Shown in pieces: positions 34,387 through 46,589 of a stretch of DNA of 64,000 nt (positions are counted from its first letter, which is position 1; every line of letters begins with the position of its first letter). The notes under the pieces are model-generated. The model was not told where the DNA came from, made no database searches, and saw only the letters and a list, made by a program, of their open reading frames with translations. This stretch comes from Whalleya microplaca. Its lineage: Eukaryota; Ascomycota; Sordariomycetes; Xylariales; Xylariaceae. The stretch lies in assembly GCA_022497155.1 (NCBI GenBank), contig MU385772.1:1-64000 (forward strand), in the 5' to 3' direction. The position numbers were made by a program, and so were the translations under genes.

Positions 34387-35700
34387 TCAAGATGTCTTCA
34401 GACCCCAAGACCAATGACCTTCGGGATTGGCATATAGCACTCGCATGGCTTGAACATCGGGCGCATTTGGACCATGCTCAAGCAAACCAGCCTCGACAGC
34501 AAGCTTCGCATATTTCAGCGCCATCTCCTTTTGATTGAACATATTATAGTTCAGTGCCGCTAGTGTATAAGCACCTGCGATTTTGAAATTGAGGCGTTCT
34601 TCGTCGTACAGACTCAGAAGCCTCTCTATCAAGGTTGGCGAGGAGGCTTGGCTGTTAATGTCGGAAAGCTCATTCTCAATATGGAGGATGGAAACCAGGC
34701 GCATGTCCGAGCGTTCTACTTGGTCACGGGGCATATTGCACTGTAAGCAACGGCAAGAAAACCCGAAAGCGCTTTGAGTACGCTCTTGGCGCAGAGCTCG
34801 GGTTTGAAAGGAATCAAGGTAAGAGATAGTGAGTTCCTCTCCGATCTCAATGTCTCTGATCGCATGGGTGTGGTGAGTGAGGTCTTCATCAATATAAAAA
34901 GCTAGGCTATATAGAGATTGTCAGCCTACATTGCCTTGATCGGAAGTGAGCGGTGATACGTACTTTGGCCTGCAGTCATGGTTCAGTCGCGAAACATCCG
35001 GGAAGTTGCCGTAATGGAAGCCACCCTGCTTAGCAAGGCTGATCTGAAACGAGTTCGTGAACAAGATGTCGGTGTTTTTATGTCCACCCATCTGGCCGGC
35101 TTGATCCACGTAGGTAGCCCTTCTGGCAGGGAGTAGACTGTCTACCGCTGTGTCCAATAGCTCGTAGAAGTCTTCCCAATCAAGGTCGACGAAGGCGTTC
35201 TGGTGAACAAGCAAGGCGGGGTTTGAAGCCATGATGCGTTCACCTCGACGAATGGTGCCATTGGCAATTAGTCCAGTTCCTTTCCCTGGAACCTTTGCGG
35301 ATCGGAACTTCGGATATCCAGCAGGAGGCTCAGGCAAACGGCCTTCCAAAACTGTGACCTGCTCGTAGTTATCCGGCGTTGTCACAAGAGATATCCCGTG
35401 GCCGAAAAAATCAGAGTTAGAGTATACGCAGTATCGATCGATGCAATCATGTTGCCTTGTCCACACAGCGTTTGCCGTCTGATTTTCGGAACCCGTCGTA
35501 TCGCGGGGGCTGGTTGAGTTCCCTGTCAAGCTATCTAATGATAGGCATACATCTCTGTCAAATGGAGAATAAAAGGAAGTCCAGGAACAAGTATCTAGGC
35601 AAGATGTTTCTTGCGAGGAACATTTTACAAGGGGGGAGACTATAAGTAATAAAAAGTGATATTCGACTCTCATACTGTGAACACGTGAGAGCATAAACAT
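34387..35700 (-). CDS. SET-domain protein with N-terminal signal sequence
   Basis: Two exons, 35700-34964 and 34906-34387, give 418 residues. The 57-nt intron (GTACGT ... TATAG, CTGAC branch) is placed because splicing creates the SET signature SRLNHDCRPN followed by LAFYIDED. The SET domain covers roughly residues 108-300: VPGKGTGLIANGTIRRGERI at its start, NHDCRPN near 244, GEELTISYLD further on, then a cysteine-containing post-SET piece (GFSCRCLQC). SET proteins transfer methyl groups from S-adenosylmethionine to lysines. The last 100 residues are helical, TPR-like. The N-terminus (hydrophobic LLLIVSPLV after MRVEYHF) suggests a signal peptide, a known oddity of some fungal SET proteins. 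An alternative start is ATG at 35673. The substrate is unknown. Confidence 0.85.
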
Positions 35701-37779
35701 TAGTCTCGTAGTAAATGAATGGCAAAATCACCATAATTATTTCCAACGGACTCTACTTTGTAGTTTGCATGATGGAATAGTAGTGCACGACAGAAGAATG
35801 CTGGAGGCCCACGAATTGGCGAAGCTGATGCCGATCTACGTTTCGAAACCGTTCCATGTCTCGCTTCCCGCACAGACTCAATGTTGTGCAGCCTACTGCG
35901 TAACTGTCAGATGGTAATTGTCCTGTGACGAGTCTGATAGGTATAATCATCTTATCCTAGTCCGTATTTGCATACTAATTGAGTGTATGTAAGTGGCATA
36001 TATTGCGAACGCCTTCTTGTACCTGACCCCGTAAGACCCCTGCTGGGACAACGGTATTGTGGCTGCTGCTTCTGCTGTGGCTGTGCCAATACATAGGTAC
36101 GCAGTATTTGTGCCTATTGCCTTGAATGTTATTCCGACAGCCAAGCAGCCCAGGCCCTTCACCATTTTGTTTACTTGCAACAACGTCAATGATGTCGACG
36201 TCTTTCTTAGTTTCATCATTACATACACCATCATATAATTGGATTATCCCGATATACGCGCGCCATGCTCTTGATATGCTAACACGACTCGATTTTTCCG
36301 ATACCGTGACACTTGTGAATCGCCTCTAGCAGCAAATGCAGCCTCACGCCGTCCTGGGCGCGCCAGTTGGCCAATGTGGACGGCTCTTCGTCACATTCGA
36401 CATGTTCGTCACCTTGACCATACCTAAGTAGGATTCGATGCCACCCAAGGACTCGACGTCCCTTCCTGCCTCGACTACTTCCGAATCTCCCTGTGCACGA
36501 TCCACAAGCCCTGTCAAACGAGCCAACGATCTCCTCTAGCTGAGCAAGGCGGTTCATTGGATGCAGCTCAGAATGGGGGATTGCTATCTTACATCTAAAC
36601 CTGAGAGCCCCTAGAGACGGATCTCGAGACGTTCCGAGGCGTCGTCAACCACACTGACCTGTTCAAGACGACACCGCGCTCTACTAGCCCAACCTCGGCT
36701 TCCAGAATGTCGCGCGCGCGAACCTCGCCCAGCTCTTTCTCCTGCAGCCTCTCTACCTCTTCACTTAAGGTTAAGATTACCCGGTATACGGGAGGCGCGT
36801 GTGACTATGTTCAAGACAGATTACAGACAGGTAGACCTGAAATAGTGTGCGTTCCCGAACTTCGATAGTCCTCTTCACGACAAACTTGGTTCTTTATCTA
36901 CAGCTCCTCTTTGTCATGACAACGCAAGTGTTACTTACATATTACGCGTGAGCCTTGAGGTAATTGATAACTAAAATGAACATATCAAAAAAGCTATTTT
37001 TAAAAAAAAATTACCTATAAACTTGATTTATACGACGGTTTAGTGACAGCTGTTAGCAACCCAGCTATAGTAACCCTTAAGCTAGGACCCCCACGCACAA
37101 ATGCGTACCAAGTGTTCAAGGTGAAACTTATATATCTTATGTTAACCTATATACCATAATCGCAAGTCGAACCTCATCCTAAACCCGGGCTTAGTAACAG
37201 TAGACCTAGTATGGCAGTGCAGATGCTTGGGCTCGTAAGGCATGTCCTAGTAGCATATGGGTATAGAAGGGAGACTAGGAAAGGAACGAAACTCTATGTG
37301 CCAGGCGCACCGCTCGAACTCACTCCTTTTATTTTATATATTATAACCGTTTTGATACGACGGCTGGTAACTTAGCTATTCAACCTCTGGGAACGGAGCC
37401 TGGTTGTTATGAGACGCCACACTATCTGGAGATGAGCCAAGCCATTCTATTCGCCCCCGTAAGGCGATTGGGCGTGTTATGGTCATAGCCAACGCATGTG
37501 TACTACCATACTGACCTGAATAAGGCATCTCAGTCCCAGTGATGTTAAAAGAGGCAACAGTTAAGCAGCTCTCATTCAGTATCAGTTACAATCCCGGCAG
37601 CAAGGGAACCCAGCCCTTATACTTACAAACATAACAAGTAGGTATGTCTGAGAGAGGACGCGAGGTGATTTTGGACGAGAAGGAAAGAGGATGTGCAGAT
37701 TGCTTAGGAATTAGACACTTCATTTGATAGTAGGGCGTAGATTCTACTGTCCAGTTAATTGATGACTGCCCTTTGCCTT
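35701..37779. other. Gene-poor stretch
   Basis: Short frames only. A few have coding-like composition (minus strand 36279-36557, plus strand 36610-36770) but with breaks and no recognised domain, perhaps decayed genes. An AT-rich patch lies at about 36965-37030. Confidence 0.4.
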
Positions 37780-38541
37780 GGTTTGCGAGATTGTTCGAAT
37801 GGCAACAAGACTCAGCTATCATGGGAACCTTACCCCTCTTGAACACGCCCGCGGCAAAAGCTTTGAGGAATTACTTCTCGACATGATCGAATATGGTCCT
37901 AAAGTCCACGGTTGTAGCGATGCCGACATCTTTGCCCCCGCCTCCCGCCTTAGGTTTGAGAAACGCCACGCGTAAACGGGCTTCCGCGACGTCGTCCAAA
38001 TGTGTCAAGACGCGATGGAAGGAAAACGGAAGCTCTCGGCCCAGCATACCTACCTTCAAGAAATTGTTGGAGCTGTTCTGTGTCTGCATCATAGCCGAGT
38101 CGAGCGCGAGCTCGTTTCGGCTAAAGGCGTCTCCTGGCACCACATAGGAGATAATAAAATGGAGGCCATGTGTCTTGACGACTTTTTCCGTGTTGCGCAT
38201 CTCGACCATCTTGGCTAGCACGCATGCCTCGAAGACGTTGTTGAAGGTGGACTGGAAGAGATTTTCACCAGGGGCTGGAAGACTTGTGTATGAGCTCGTA
38301 CGCTGACGCCTTGTGAAGCAAAGTCAAAGGCACCGTAGGCGGTGAAGTTAGGGGTCACGACTGCGGAGAGACGATCACGGGTGTGAGTTTCCGCACTGCT
38401 GGGTCCAAGGACACTACTTATCTGCGCTTCTTCTTTTGATCGTACTGGGTAGCGCACATTGAGACCGGCGCCGAGGGCGGCCAGAAGGATACGGAAACCG
38501 ACCAGGCCGGTGGCTCCTGTAATGAGAATTGTTGTGACCAT
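37780..38541 (-). pseudogene. Broken extended short-chain dehydrogenase/reductase
   Basis: Starts with ATG at 38541 and a perfect NAD(P)-binding start, TILITGATGLVGFRILLAAL, followed by RYPVRSKEEA. It then aligns with known ascomycete epimerase/dihydroflavonol-reductase-like proteins up to GAFDFASQGV. A block of about 20 residues is missing near 38300 and the frame changes. The remainder continues in another frame (LPAPGENLFQSTFNNVFEAC, FIISYVVPGDAFSRNEL, DDVAEARLRVAFLKPKA) to HVEK, where a TAA at about 37870 stands where the family has an aromatic residue. Homologous codons continue after it (FLKAFAAGVFKRGKVP). Deletion, frameshift and nonsense together mark a dead gene. Family members are about 340 residues long and oxidise or reduce small metabolites. 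Confidence 0.8.
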
Positions 38542-39835
38542 TATGCGTTTTGTCTTATATCTAAGCGTTCCAAATACTCAAGTATTTATGGCGGTTCCAA
38601 CTTGTTGTCGAGGTTTCCGTGAGCTGTACCCTTTCTGTTATAGAGAATAGTTAATTCAATAGTAGTTTACTCCAATGGTATCTAAAGTTACATCCTGAAT
38701 TACCCCCAACCCCCTACCGGCTGCCTAACAAGGTATTCTATCACACCTTCGTTACTAAGGTGCTTGATCACTACTTTCAGCAGCACCTAAGCAGCCGCAG
38801 CAACAATAACTATGATGGATCGGCAACTCCTGAAGGAGGTGTTGGTAGAGGTAATCCTGTGACTACAAACTGGCTAGCTGCCGCCCCCAAAACGAGAGTG
38901 GCATATCATAAGATCGCGGTGGTTGGCAAGGAGGCAGAGGCGGAGGTCGTGGAGCTTTAACATTAAGAATATCATATCATGATGCCGTTAGGCCGCCATT
39001 GGGAAGGCAACAATATATGATAGTTGCTAGTTAACTGCAGTAGGAACGAGGGCATTAAGTATTTCCTGATATTGAGGAGATTTTCGCATAGGGAAAGCGG
39101 TGGAGGCAGCGGAGGGGGCAACGGATGGCATTGACCTTGCAGATAACCTCTAAACAGCTGAATTACTTAGTAGATAGCTGGCCAATCAAGCGATTCCTAT
39201 AAAATACAACGCAACTATGGCTAGTTATATTAGCTTAACTAGCCTAGCCTTTCCCTTGTCCCCGTTATGATATATTATATATAAAATATATATAAATTAA
39301 GTATTAAAGCCCTTTAACCTTTACAAATCATGACGATTACCACTATATTATATAATTAACTTAAAAGACATCTTAGTTATAATCGGCGATTTTAAACGTG
39401 CTTATCAATGTCGTGGCCCTGTCTTGCAACAGTTAGTACGGGGACAGGGGTTCTGCTTTGCGGGGAACCCATGCGTTAAGGTGCGACGGGCTGGACCGGT
39501 TAACGGGAAACAAGGGTACGTAAAGTCGCAGACAGGGAACTTACTAGTCTATATTTATTATGCGTTGCTTAGATTTCAATTTTCCCTATATGCATAACCA
39601 TTAGATACAACACATCTTTTTCTCATCTCCGTGCTAGCCATTTAGACCACCAAAGTGGGGAGGCCATGAGATATCCAAGTATTCTGTATCTAGTCCCATT
39701 GTCCCCACGCATCTGACATCACATTATTATCTCTATAAATTTGAGGCATGTGACGAACACTATTCTGTCATTGTCTTGATCGGTGATCATTTCGAACCAT
39801 CCCTCGTAGCCTCGGCCCCTGTGACCAAACTCTTA
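38542..39835. other. Intergenic with possible small repeat
   Basis: No intact gene. A Gly/Arg-rich stretch (about 38915-38960) is broken by stops. At 39253-39265 and 39438-39450, cccttgtccccgt recurs inverted with one base difference, a possible 200-bp MITE-like element with an AT-rich centre. The last 200 bp serve as promoter region for the dioxygenase. Confidence 0.4.
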
Positions 39836-41044
39836 ATGGCAAAAATCAGCGTTCAACAAGGCCTAGATCAGCATCTAACGGGCTTTGAAAACGCTGTTCG
39901 GGCCGTCTCAGTTCGGATGCCTGAATCCCTGGACAGCTTGAGACGACTAGCTCAGAAAAACACGAATGAATCGGAATTTGAACTTGCCAAGTGTATCAAA
40001 TCAAACGTACCATTCTATGATCTCTGCTCGGTAACTACTTCTGATGTTGGGGCCGTATCTAGTCTACAGGAGGAGTGGTACCGTGCTCTCGACTCTGGTC
40101 CTGGTGTCATAGTCTTACAAAACTTCTTCGCTGACAGATCGGTCCTTGAACGATCTAATTCTATATTCGATAAGATTATTGAAAAAGAAGCCGCGTTAGC
40201 CAAAGGGGACCACTTTGCAGCGTCGGGTGCGAACTCTCGCGTGTGGAACTCCTTTCAAAAGCATGCCGAGGAGGATCCCTCAAGTTTCGTTCGATATTAT
40301 TCTAACCCCTGGCTTGCTAAAGTGAGCGAGGCATGGCTCGGTCCGGGCTATCAAATCACCGCCCAAGTCAATATCGTCAGACCGGGTGGGAAGCCTCAGT
40401 CGGCGCATCGAGATTACCATCTAGGTTTCCAGACAACGTCGTCGTGTGCCCGATTTCCTAGGAGCATCCATATCGCGAGTCAGTACCTGACGCTTCAAGG
40501 TGGCGTTGCTCACTCTGATATGCCACTCGGCAGTGGACCTACGCGATTGTTGCCTTTCTCGCAACTGCTTCCGGAAGGCTATATGGCGTGGCGAGTTCCA
40601 GAAATCTCTCAGTTCTTTGAGGAGAATTCGGTCAGCGTGCCGATGAAAACTGGCGATGCAATATTCTTCAATCCTGCTCTCCTACATGCAGCTGGCGAGA
40701 ACACGACCAAGGATATCAATAGGAGTGCTAACCTCCTCCAGATTAGCAGCGCGTTTGGGCGTCCGATGGAAAGCATCAACGGGATAAAACTGCTTCGGAG
40801 CTGTTGGGAGGAGCTCAAATCGTTTTCAAGAGAGTGTGACAATGGTGAATACACGGTAGCTTGCATTGATGCGATCGCTGAAGGCTATCCATTTCCTTCA
40901 AACCTCGACAAGCGTCAGCCAGGATCTGATGGCATGGCACCTACTAGTGAAGTTGATGTTCTCTGGGAAGGACTGCGAGCGGACTGGGACACTGAACAAA
41001 TCACCGCGGCAATCAAACAGCTTAGGGCCGATTCTTCTTCATGA
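39836..41044 (+). CDS. PhyH-family Fe(II)/2-oxoglutarate dioxygenase
   Basis: Intronless, 402 residues from ATG at 39836 (MAKISVQQGL); the frame is open slightly upstream but lacks an ATG. The phytanoyl-CoA dioxygenase family (PhyH) uses iron, oxygen and 2-oxoglutarate to hydroxylate small molecules; in fungi many members act in secondary metabolism. Visible iron ligands are H191 and D193 in AHRDYHLGF and H284 in NPALLHAAGEN, with R296 in INRSANLL as the likely 2-oxoglutarate contact. All catalytic residues are present and no frame break is seen, so the enzyme may work. The N-terminal 60 residues are helical and variable. Neighbours are a broken reductase and a sugar-porter transporter. The substrate cannot be deduced. 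Confidence 0.85.
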   Translation: MAKISVQQGLDQHLTGFENAVRAVSVRMPESLDSLRRLAQKNTNESEFELAKCIKSNVPFYDLCSVTTSDVGAVSSLQEEWYRALDSGPGVIVLQNFFADRSVLERSNSIFDKIIEKEAALAKGDHFAASGANSRVWNSFQKHAEEDPSSFVRYYSNPWLAKVSEAWLGPGYQITAQVNIVRPGGKPQSAHRDYHLGFQTTSSCARFPRSIHIASQYLTLQGGVAHSDMPLGSGPTRLLPFSQLLPEGYMAWRVPEISQFFEENSVSVPMKTGDAIFFNPALLHAAGENTTKDINRSANLLQISSAFGRPMESINGIKLLRSCWEELKSFSRECDNGEYTVACIDAIAEGYPFPSNLDKRQPGSDGMAPTSEVDVLWEGLRADWDTEQITAAIKQLRADSSS

Positions 41045-42262
41045 AGAATTTCCGACCAAATAACAATTGAATGTAATCTATATAAAGTGGTAGTTAGTTT
41101 TCATCCACGATATAAATAAAGATTGTTTTTCTACCTTAGCTTACCAATCAACACGACTGCCATTACCGTCGAAGAACTTACATGCTGCTAGGTCATGATG
41201 TCATCTCCATTAATCTACAGTTTTTTTGTTAACTAAATGTACTTCCTAGGAATAGCTAGATTATACCTACAAGCCATTCACTCAGGCTGGTGCCTCTCCC
41301 TACTCGCAGTTTGCCTCCTTGACAGCATTATGTCCTCATCAGTCTGAGATTTTGGGTTAGGTCCCTCATCTGTTAACGGATTACAGGGATGTGTAGCTGA
41401 TAATCTAGGTGGCTAGGACGCCTCACAAGTTATGGCTTATATATAGGAGGCTTCCCTCCTCTAAACTCTAGTGATGATAATTCCCTAATAACAACTACTA
41501 TGCTACTCATAACCTGCGTCTATTTCATCATCTGTGACCCCTCATCAATACAACCACACTTTTGTTATCTGTTTTTCGTTACCTGTCAACTAAGTAAAGT
41601 CGGCTTACCGAGTGCCTATCATCGTAAGCTGCACCCCAGAATATATGAATGCTAACTTTTGGTTTGGCTGGGTCCTTCATTGTCGCCGTAGCCTGCCTAT
41701 TTTTCTAAGAAAATGCCGCACGATATAAGGATCGTTCACAGAGAAAATATCAAGGCTGTAGGCAAGCCGTGATAGACACGAGAAATTTATATTGAGTAGC
41801 TAGTAGCAGTCAATCAGATGTACAATTGGTTACCCGAACACTGCAATGTATAAATTGAGGTGTGCATAGCCATGCCGACTACTAATGTTTTACAACAACT
41901 ATATATATTCCTTGCGCCAGATGTTATGACGTTCACTGTTGGATTATAGGGTGGTTACGACAACTTCAAATAAACACCCTTTTGATAACGACTTGTCAAA
42001 CATTTCTAGGACTGTTCGCCTGTACGTAGTTGATCCTCCTCCTCAGCACCTTAGGCCTTACATCAATCTAATATAATCAATAATTAACCTTTTATTTCAA
42101 CAAATTCCTTGAGTGGCAAACAATTTGCGAGAGCTGCGTTGGTAGATTCATGACTTGTCCAACATTGTCCTTCTTCCTAATGTGGATTCAAGAGGAAACT
42201 ACTAGTCACCCTGATATTTACTAAATAGCCATGACAGAGTTTCAATATATATTTGGAGTTAC
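41045..42262. other. Intergenic with LTR-like repeat
   Basis: No gene. Contains the repeat at 41371-41539. The 3-prime end of the convergent transporter gene borders it on the right. Confidence 0.5.
41371..41539 (+). repeat. Solo-LTR-like repeat (family Y), copy 1
   Basis: Begins tgttaacggattacaggg, contains a TATA-like tatatataggagg and ctagtgatgataattcc, and ends tctgtgac. A direct copy is at 49857-50034. Copies differ by scattered substitutions. No clear target duplication. Confidence 0.6.
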
Positions 42263-44002
42263 TTATACCGAGATTACTTCTGCGACAGGACGGCGCATCA
42301 TATCGGCCACTATAGCTTTCATCTGCTCCTTCTCCTCATGGCCGCTGTTATCTTTGAAGACCTCATCCATCTGCTCTAGAGTCTTACCCTTAGTCTCCGG
42401 GACTAGAAAGTATGCCCATAGTACTGCGAGAGCACACCATGACCCGTAAAAGACGTATGTCCCAAAGCCAATAGACTCCATCATGGGAGGAGTAACAACC
42501 CCAACAATAAAGTTACAGAGCCAATTAGTCGCCGTGGATAACGCAACACCCTTTGATCGTATAGCGCTAGGAAACACCTCAGAAGGGAGAGCCCAACCTA
42601 ACGGCGCATAGCTGACTCCGAATACGAGGATAAAAAAATATGCCATAGCTACTGCACCCCATCCGGCAGCAACGTTAGCTTCCCAATTTGCGGAGTATAA
42701 CCCAACCAGTATCGCCATAACACCCCAAGCCACTGCGCCACCGATACCACCGAAGATAGCGAGGGGCCTGCGGCCCACCTTGTCGATAATGAGAAAGCAA
42801 ATCCAGACAGCAACTAGTTGGAGCGTGTTAAAGACACCCGACAATATAAGTGCCATCTCGGGGCTCTGGCCAAGTGACTCAAAGAGTGTAGGGGCATAAT
42901 AAATGAAGGCATTGATGCCGGAAAATTGCTGGAAGAACAGAACGCCGCAGCCAACCGCTGTCCGGCGCCACGTGGGTACTCCAAAAAGACCAAGCCATGA
43001 ATTGATTTCGAGCTTGATGCCGCTGGCGCCTGGATACCGCCGCTGCTGGGCCAGCTTTTGAAATTTTGCATCGGCTATGATTCCTCGGTACTCTGCCTGC
43101 ACGCGGTCATCTGTCTCGGGAAGCTGCCGCAATCTTGAAAGACTCGGTAGGATCTCATCATTGCGATCAACAAGTGCGAGCCAGCGCGGCGAGTAAGGAA
43201 AGAAGTGGATCCCTATGCCAAGAAGAGTGGCACAAACCATCTGGAGACCAAGAGGCAATCGGAAAGATATCTCCCCTTCCATCAACCTGGTGCCAAAAGT
43301 CAACCAATATGAGACGACAACACCAAGCACGATAGACGAGGCTTCGAGAACTAGAAGGGTTCCTCGAAGGTTGGGCGGCGCAATCTCGGACACATATAAA
43401 GGAGCGGCCTTGGGAACTGTCAGCGTACATATAACAAAAACAAATAGCTGGGTTCTCTAGTTATATCTTAGAGTGACCGAGAAATGACTAACCAGAGCAA
43501 GTGTCCCAACTCCAATGCCACCAATCGTCCGACCCACCACCAGCATTTCGTAGTTCACCGCCGCAGTCTGGAGAATCGCCCCGATATCGAAAATCACCAC
43601 CACTGCCGAAAGTGCTCTTTTGCGGGAGATCTTGTCCGCGAGCCAAGGCATGAAGAAGCAACCCAGGAAGGCGCCAAACTCCAGCATGCCAGTCATGAAG
43701 CCTTTGCCGAAGCCACTCTTTGCCTCTGGGAATGCTTCATGGAACGAATCCATGACGTTGATAATAGATATGACACCTTGATCGTATCCGAAAGAAAACC
43801 CGCCTAGAGAGGCCAAGAAAGCTGCGCCGAAGACATATGGAGATTGGGCGATACCTCGGACACCCTGTGGACCATAGGCTATGTCTCCAGCAATTCTCTG
43901 AGGGAGCTCGGCAGTGGGGACCGTAACTATATCGATATTCTCGACAGTGCCCTCATATTCGTCTAGTGGAGACTTGTGAGAGTCCTTCAAATAGTCTGCC
44001 AT
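42263..44002 (-). CDS. MFS sugar-porter transporter
   Basis: Exons 44002-43493 and 43408-42263 give 551 residues, the usual length for fungal hexose/quinate-type porters. The start is ATG at 44002 (MADYLKDSHKSPLDEYEG), chosen over an in-frame TTG-led extension. Sugar-porter signatures in order: GGFSFGYDQGVIS (helix 1), GRTIGGIGVGTLAL (helix 4), SPRWL after helix 6, FFQQFSGINAFIYYAPTL (helix 7), DKVGRRPL (helix 8-9 loop), PETKGKTLEQMDEVF (after helix 12). It would bring a sugar or related polyol/acid through the plasma membrane by proton symport. The 84-nt intron has donor GTTAGT and a CTGAC branch; the acceptor CCAAG is uncommon but gives the exact family spacing AL-AAPLYVSEIAP. It appears intact. 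Confidence 0.85.
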
Positions 44003-45230
44003 ATTGCATATGAGATACCAATACTCAGACGAGGGAGGACCAGACAGAAACGAATTTGGAATCGCCGGGCTTGCTGTAGCTGCGAGACTTGGAGATGTAG
44101 AAAGACATGAAGTATTTATATCTGGTGGTTTGTCGGAGCTTACTTCCACATTGGTCATCATCTTCCGCAGCTTTGCCAGGTCCACACCACTTCCCGTTAA
44201 TGTTGTAAATTATATAATTACCTCGAACAGATACAGCGTCATTTTCTTTATCTATCATAAACACTTGGATTTTTTAAGCCGGCTACATTTGACACGTAAA
44301 TTAAAACCTTTTAAGCTTAAATATTTTCTTTTTTATTTCATCGTCGTTTAATTTAAGAAAAAAAAAACTGTTTATTTGAACGTCATCAGCTTAATGTATT
44401 GAATACCTAATGAATTTCATGCACTTTTTCAGGGTGTAGGGAATAGAAAAGTATCTTTCGGAAAAGCAAGATACACTTGCATCGCCCTACCTTTCCCCGG
44501 GTCATATATTGACGTAATCCTGTTGGTTTCCCACGGGGAAGGCCTCAATCGGGTGTAGTTGTTTTTAAGAATCCTGGGGTAGGTGGGTAACCTACGTATG
44601 TGAAGTGGAGAGCCGAAGTTCTACTTAGCAAAGATAACGAAACTCGGAAAAGATAGCCTGGTACACTTGCCAGCCAGCCGCGTGAAATTACCAATTGTAG
44701 CACTTCCAGAGTTTTGCGGCGAAAAGGCAAAGTATGATCAATTGCAAATTATTAACTCAAACCACGGCCTCTTGTGGGACATGCTCGCCACATTTGACCA
44801 AGGTCGGCGTTAACGCTCAACAGCTCGGTCAAAATGGTTACCATCATCGGAACCAAGGTCCGCATTCTGCCAATTTCACGAGCCAGAGACATATATGCAA
44901 ATACCCAATGGTGACCGATCAAAGCCCGGATAGGGATCCGCTCCGATACTCCCATCAGGAACAGGTGCAACCTTAGCTCCAGACATATTATGTGTGCGAA
45001 GAAATGAAGGCCCTCAGAAATATTAAGTTTTCCTCTGAACTGTAAGTCATACAAATACCTAAGACCACGAATGATTGCCGGGAACTGTTGAAACGATTTG
45101 AATGGGGGAGAGGCTTAGTCACATAATAATCCCAATAATCTTTCGTCGGCTAGCTACGTCCACACACGATGGAGTACAATACATCATAAAATTATGAAGC
45201 TGATAGAGTCCCGCGACATAGCTCCACGCC
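44003..45230. other. Intergenic, no gene
   Basis: Upstream region of the transporter, AT-rich near 44270-44370. No frame or repeat recognised. Confidence 0.5.
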
Positions 45231-45650
45231 TAACCAATAAACCATGCTACTGACTGGGTGACTGATATTGACGCATTGACTGAATGGTATGCCCGAGGTG
45301 TTGGGATTCCAGGTCATCCACAATATTTTCCATCTACAGAGACACACTCCAAGAGGTCAACTCGCCCCCATAGCTATGAGAAGCGGCTTCAACTTCAAAG
45401 TCTTCGAATTCCTAGACATTGGATTCGGAATTCGGAAAGATCTCTGTCGATTGTCGCGAATCTATGCTTGGCCGATCATAACCCGGTGGGGTTCTTTCTA
45501 AACAAGGTATATGCTGCAGGTGGCAGTATAATTGGCGCCGCAGTGCCTAATATACTTGGCGGTTGCACAGGTATGTGTTACAAGGACTCGTGGGGTGATG
45601 TAATTGAAATATATAAACTTCGACCGGATAGCTGCACTAGAGACGGCCGA
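45231..45650 (+). pseudogene. Broken VOC/glyoxalase-family gene
   Basis: Reads PINHATDWVTDIDALTEWYA, which matches the opening of VOC (glyoxalase/bleomycin-resistance-like) proteins, but the codon where the start methionine belongs is TAA (45231-45233). A one-base shift follows at about 45297, after which LGFQVIHNIFHLQR and GFNFKVFEFLD continue in the next frame. A deletion and another shift lead to KVYAAGGSIIG and YKDSWGDVIEIY, the usual C-terminal metal-binding strand with its DpWGn.iEi motif. Start loss plus two frame changes mean no product. Living relatives are about 150-180 residues and act on small reactive metabolites. Confidence 0.78.
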
Positions 45651-45871
45651 CGTGGTTATTATTACGGTGAAATCAGTTATTTCCACCGTAGTCTCAGCTT
45701 CAGAATCTAATTATAGTAATATAATGGATATATTTAGACCACAGTATATTACAATATAAGAATGTCACGATACTAGGGTTATTAGTTATACCAGCACCTT
45801 GCGCCTACGGATCTTGGAGCAATTATTGCTCCGAGATACACGTTGCTTAAAAGTGATCTTTTAAGCTGTCA

Positions 45872-45967
45872 GAGATCCTTTAGATCTGAGACCTTTACAA
45901 AATCCTACTTGGACAACTAGAGTGATCATGGCAGCACCTAAATGGTTATTGCATACACTATAACTGT
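45872..45967 (-). repeat. Dispersed repeat R1, copy 2 (inverted)
   Basis: Inverted match to 27209-27306 with about one substitution every few bases; landmarks agatctaaa, gatcat and gcaataacc. Confidence 0.65.
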
Positions 45968-46589
45968 GATGGTTGATGATTGCACTTTCTCCAATCAAGC
46001 AAGACAAGCAAACAGGGGTCATATTAGCTGCGACACTGGACTATAGCGACAATTACTTCCCGCATTTGCGCACCACGGCCTTATAGCTAATTTCTCAAGA
46101 GCCTTTCTTTGAAAAGGCTCGCTTCTTGCTTCTTCTGTTGTTAGACTGCCTTCAATCACAGATGGTCTCGATATACCTTACTCGTAGCTATTAGATTGAG
46201 GGTTCTTTCTGCCTCTGTTGCTAATGTTGTAGCTTAAGATCCTCGCTTTTCCAACGACCAATACCGAAAGCCTTGCTCCAAAACCGAGGTGGAAGAAATC
46301 CTGTGCCATAACCATATAGTTTGACTTTGACGCACATATGAAGGAATGCTGATAGTATCTTCAACTACGCTGCTTTCAGCTGTGACCTAAGCCCCTATAC
46401 CCTTTCGTATAGGTGGCCAGTCTGATCGTAACAAAATCATAGTTATGTGCACTGAAAAGTGTATAGAAAATAGCCTCACTTAGATTAGTAATGGCGAAAA
46501 TACTTGCATTGCCTAGATGTCAGTGGACAGAGTATGGGTATCATACAAGGGGGGTATCATCGCATATGGTACATAAAGGTAAAACATGT

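Noticed and set aside
36279..36770. Possible transcription-factor or other gene remnant (RLAQLEEIV on minus; coding-like stretch on plus)
   Set aside because: No zinc cluster or other domain can be identified and the two strands conflict.
38760..39140. Gly/Arg-rich stretches resembling RGG-box proteins
   Set aside because: Frames are broken by stops and no RNA-binding domain is near; could be chance in GGN-rich DNA.
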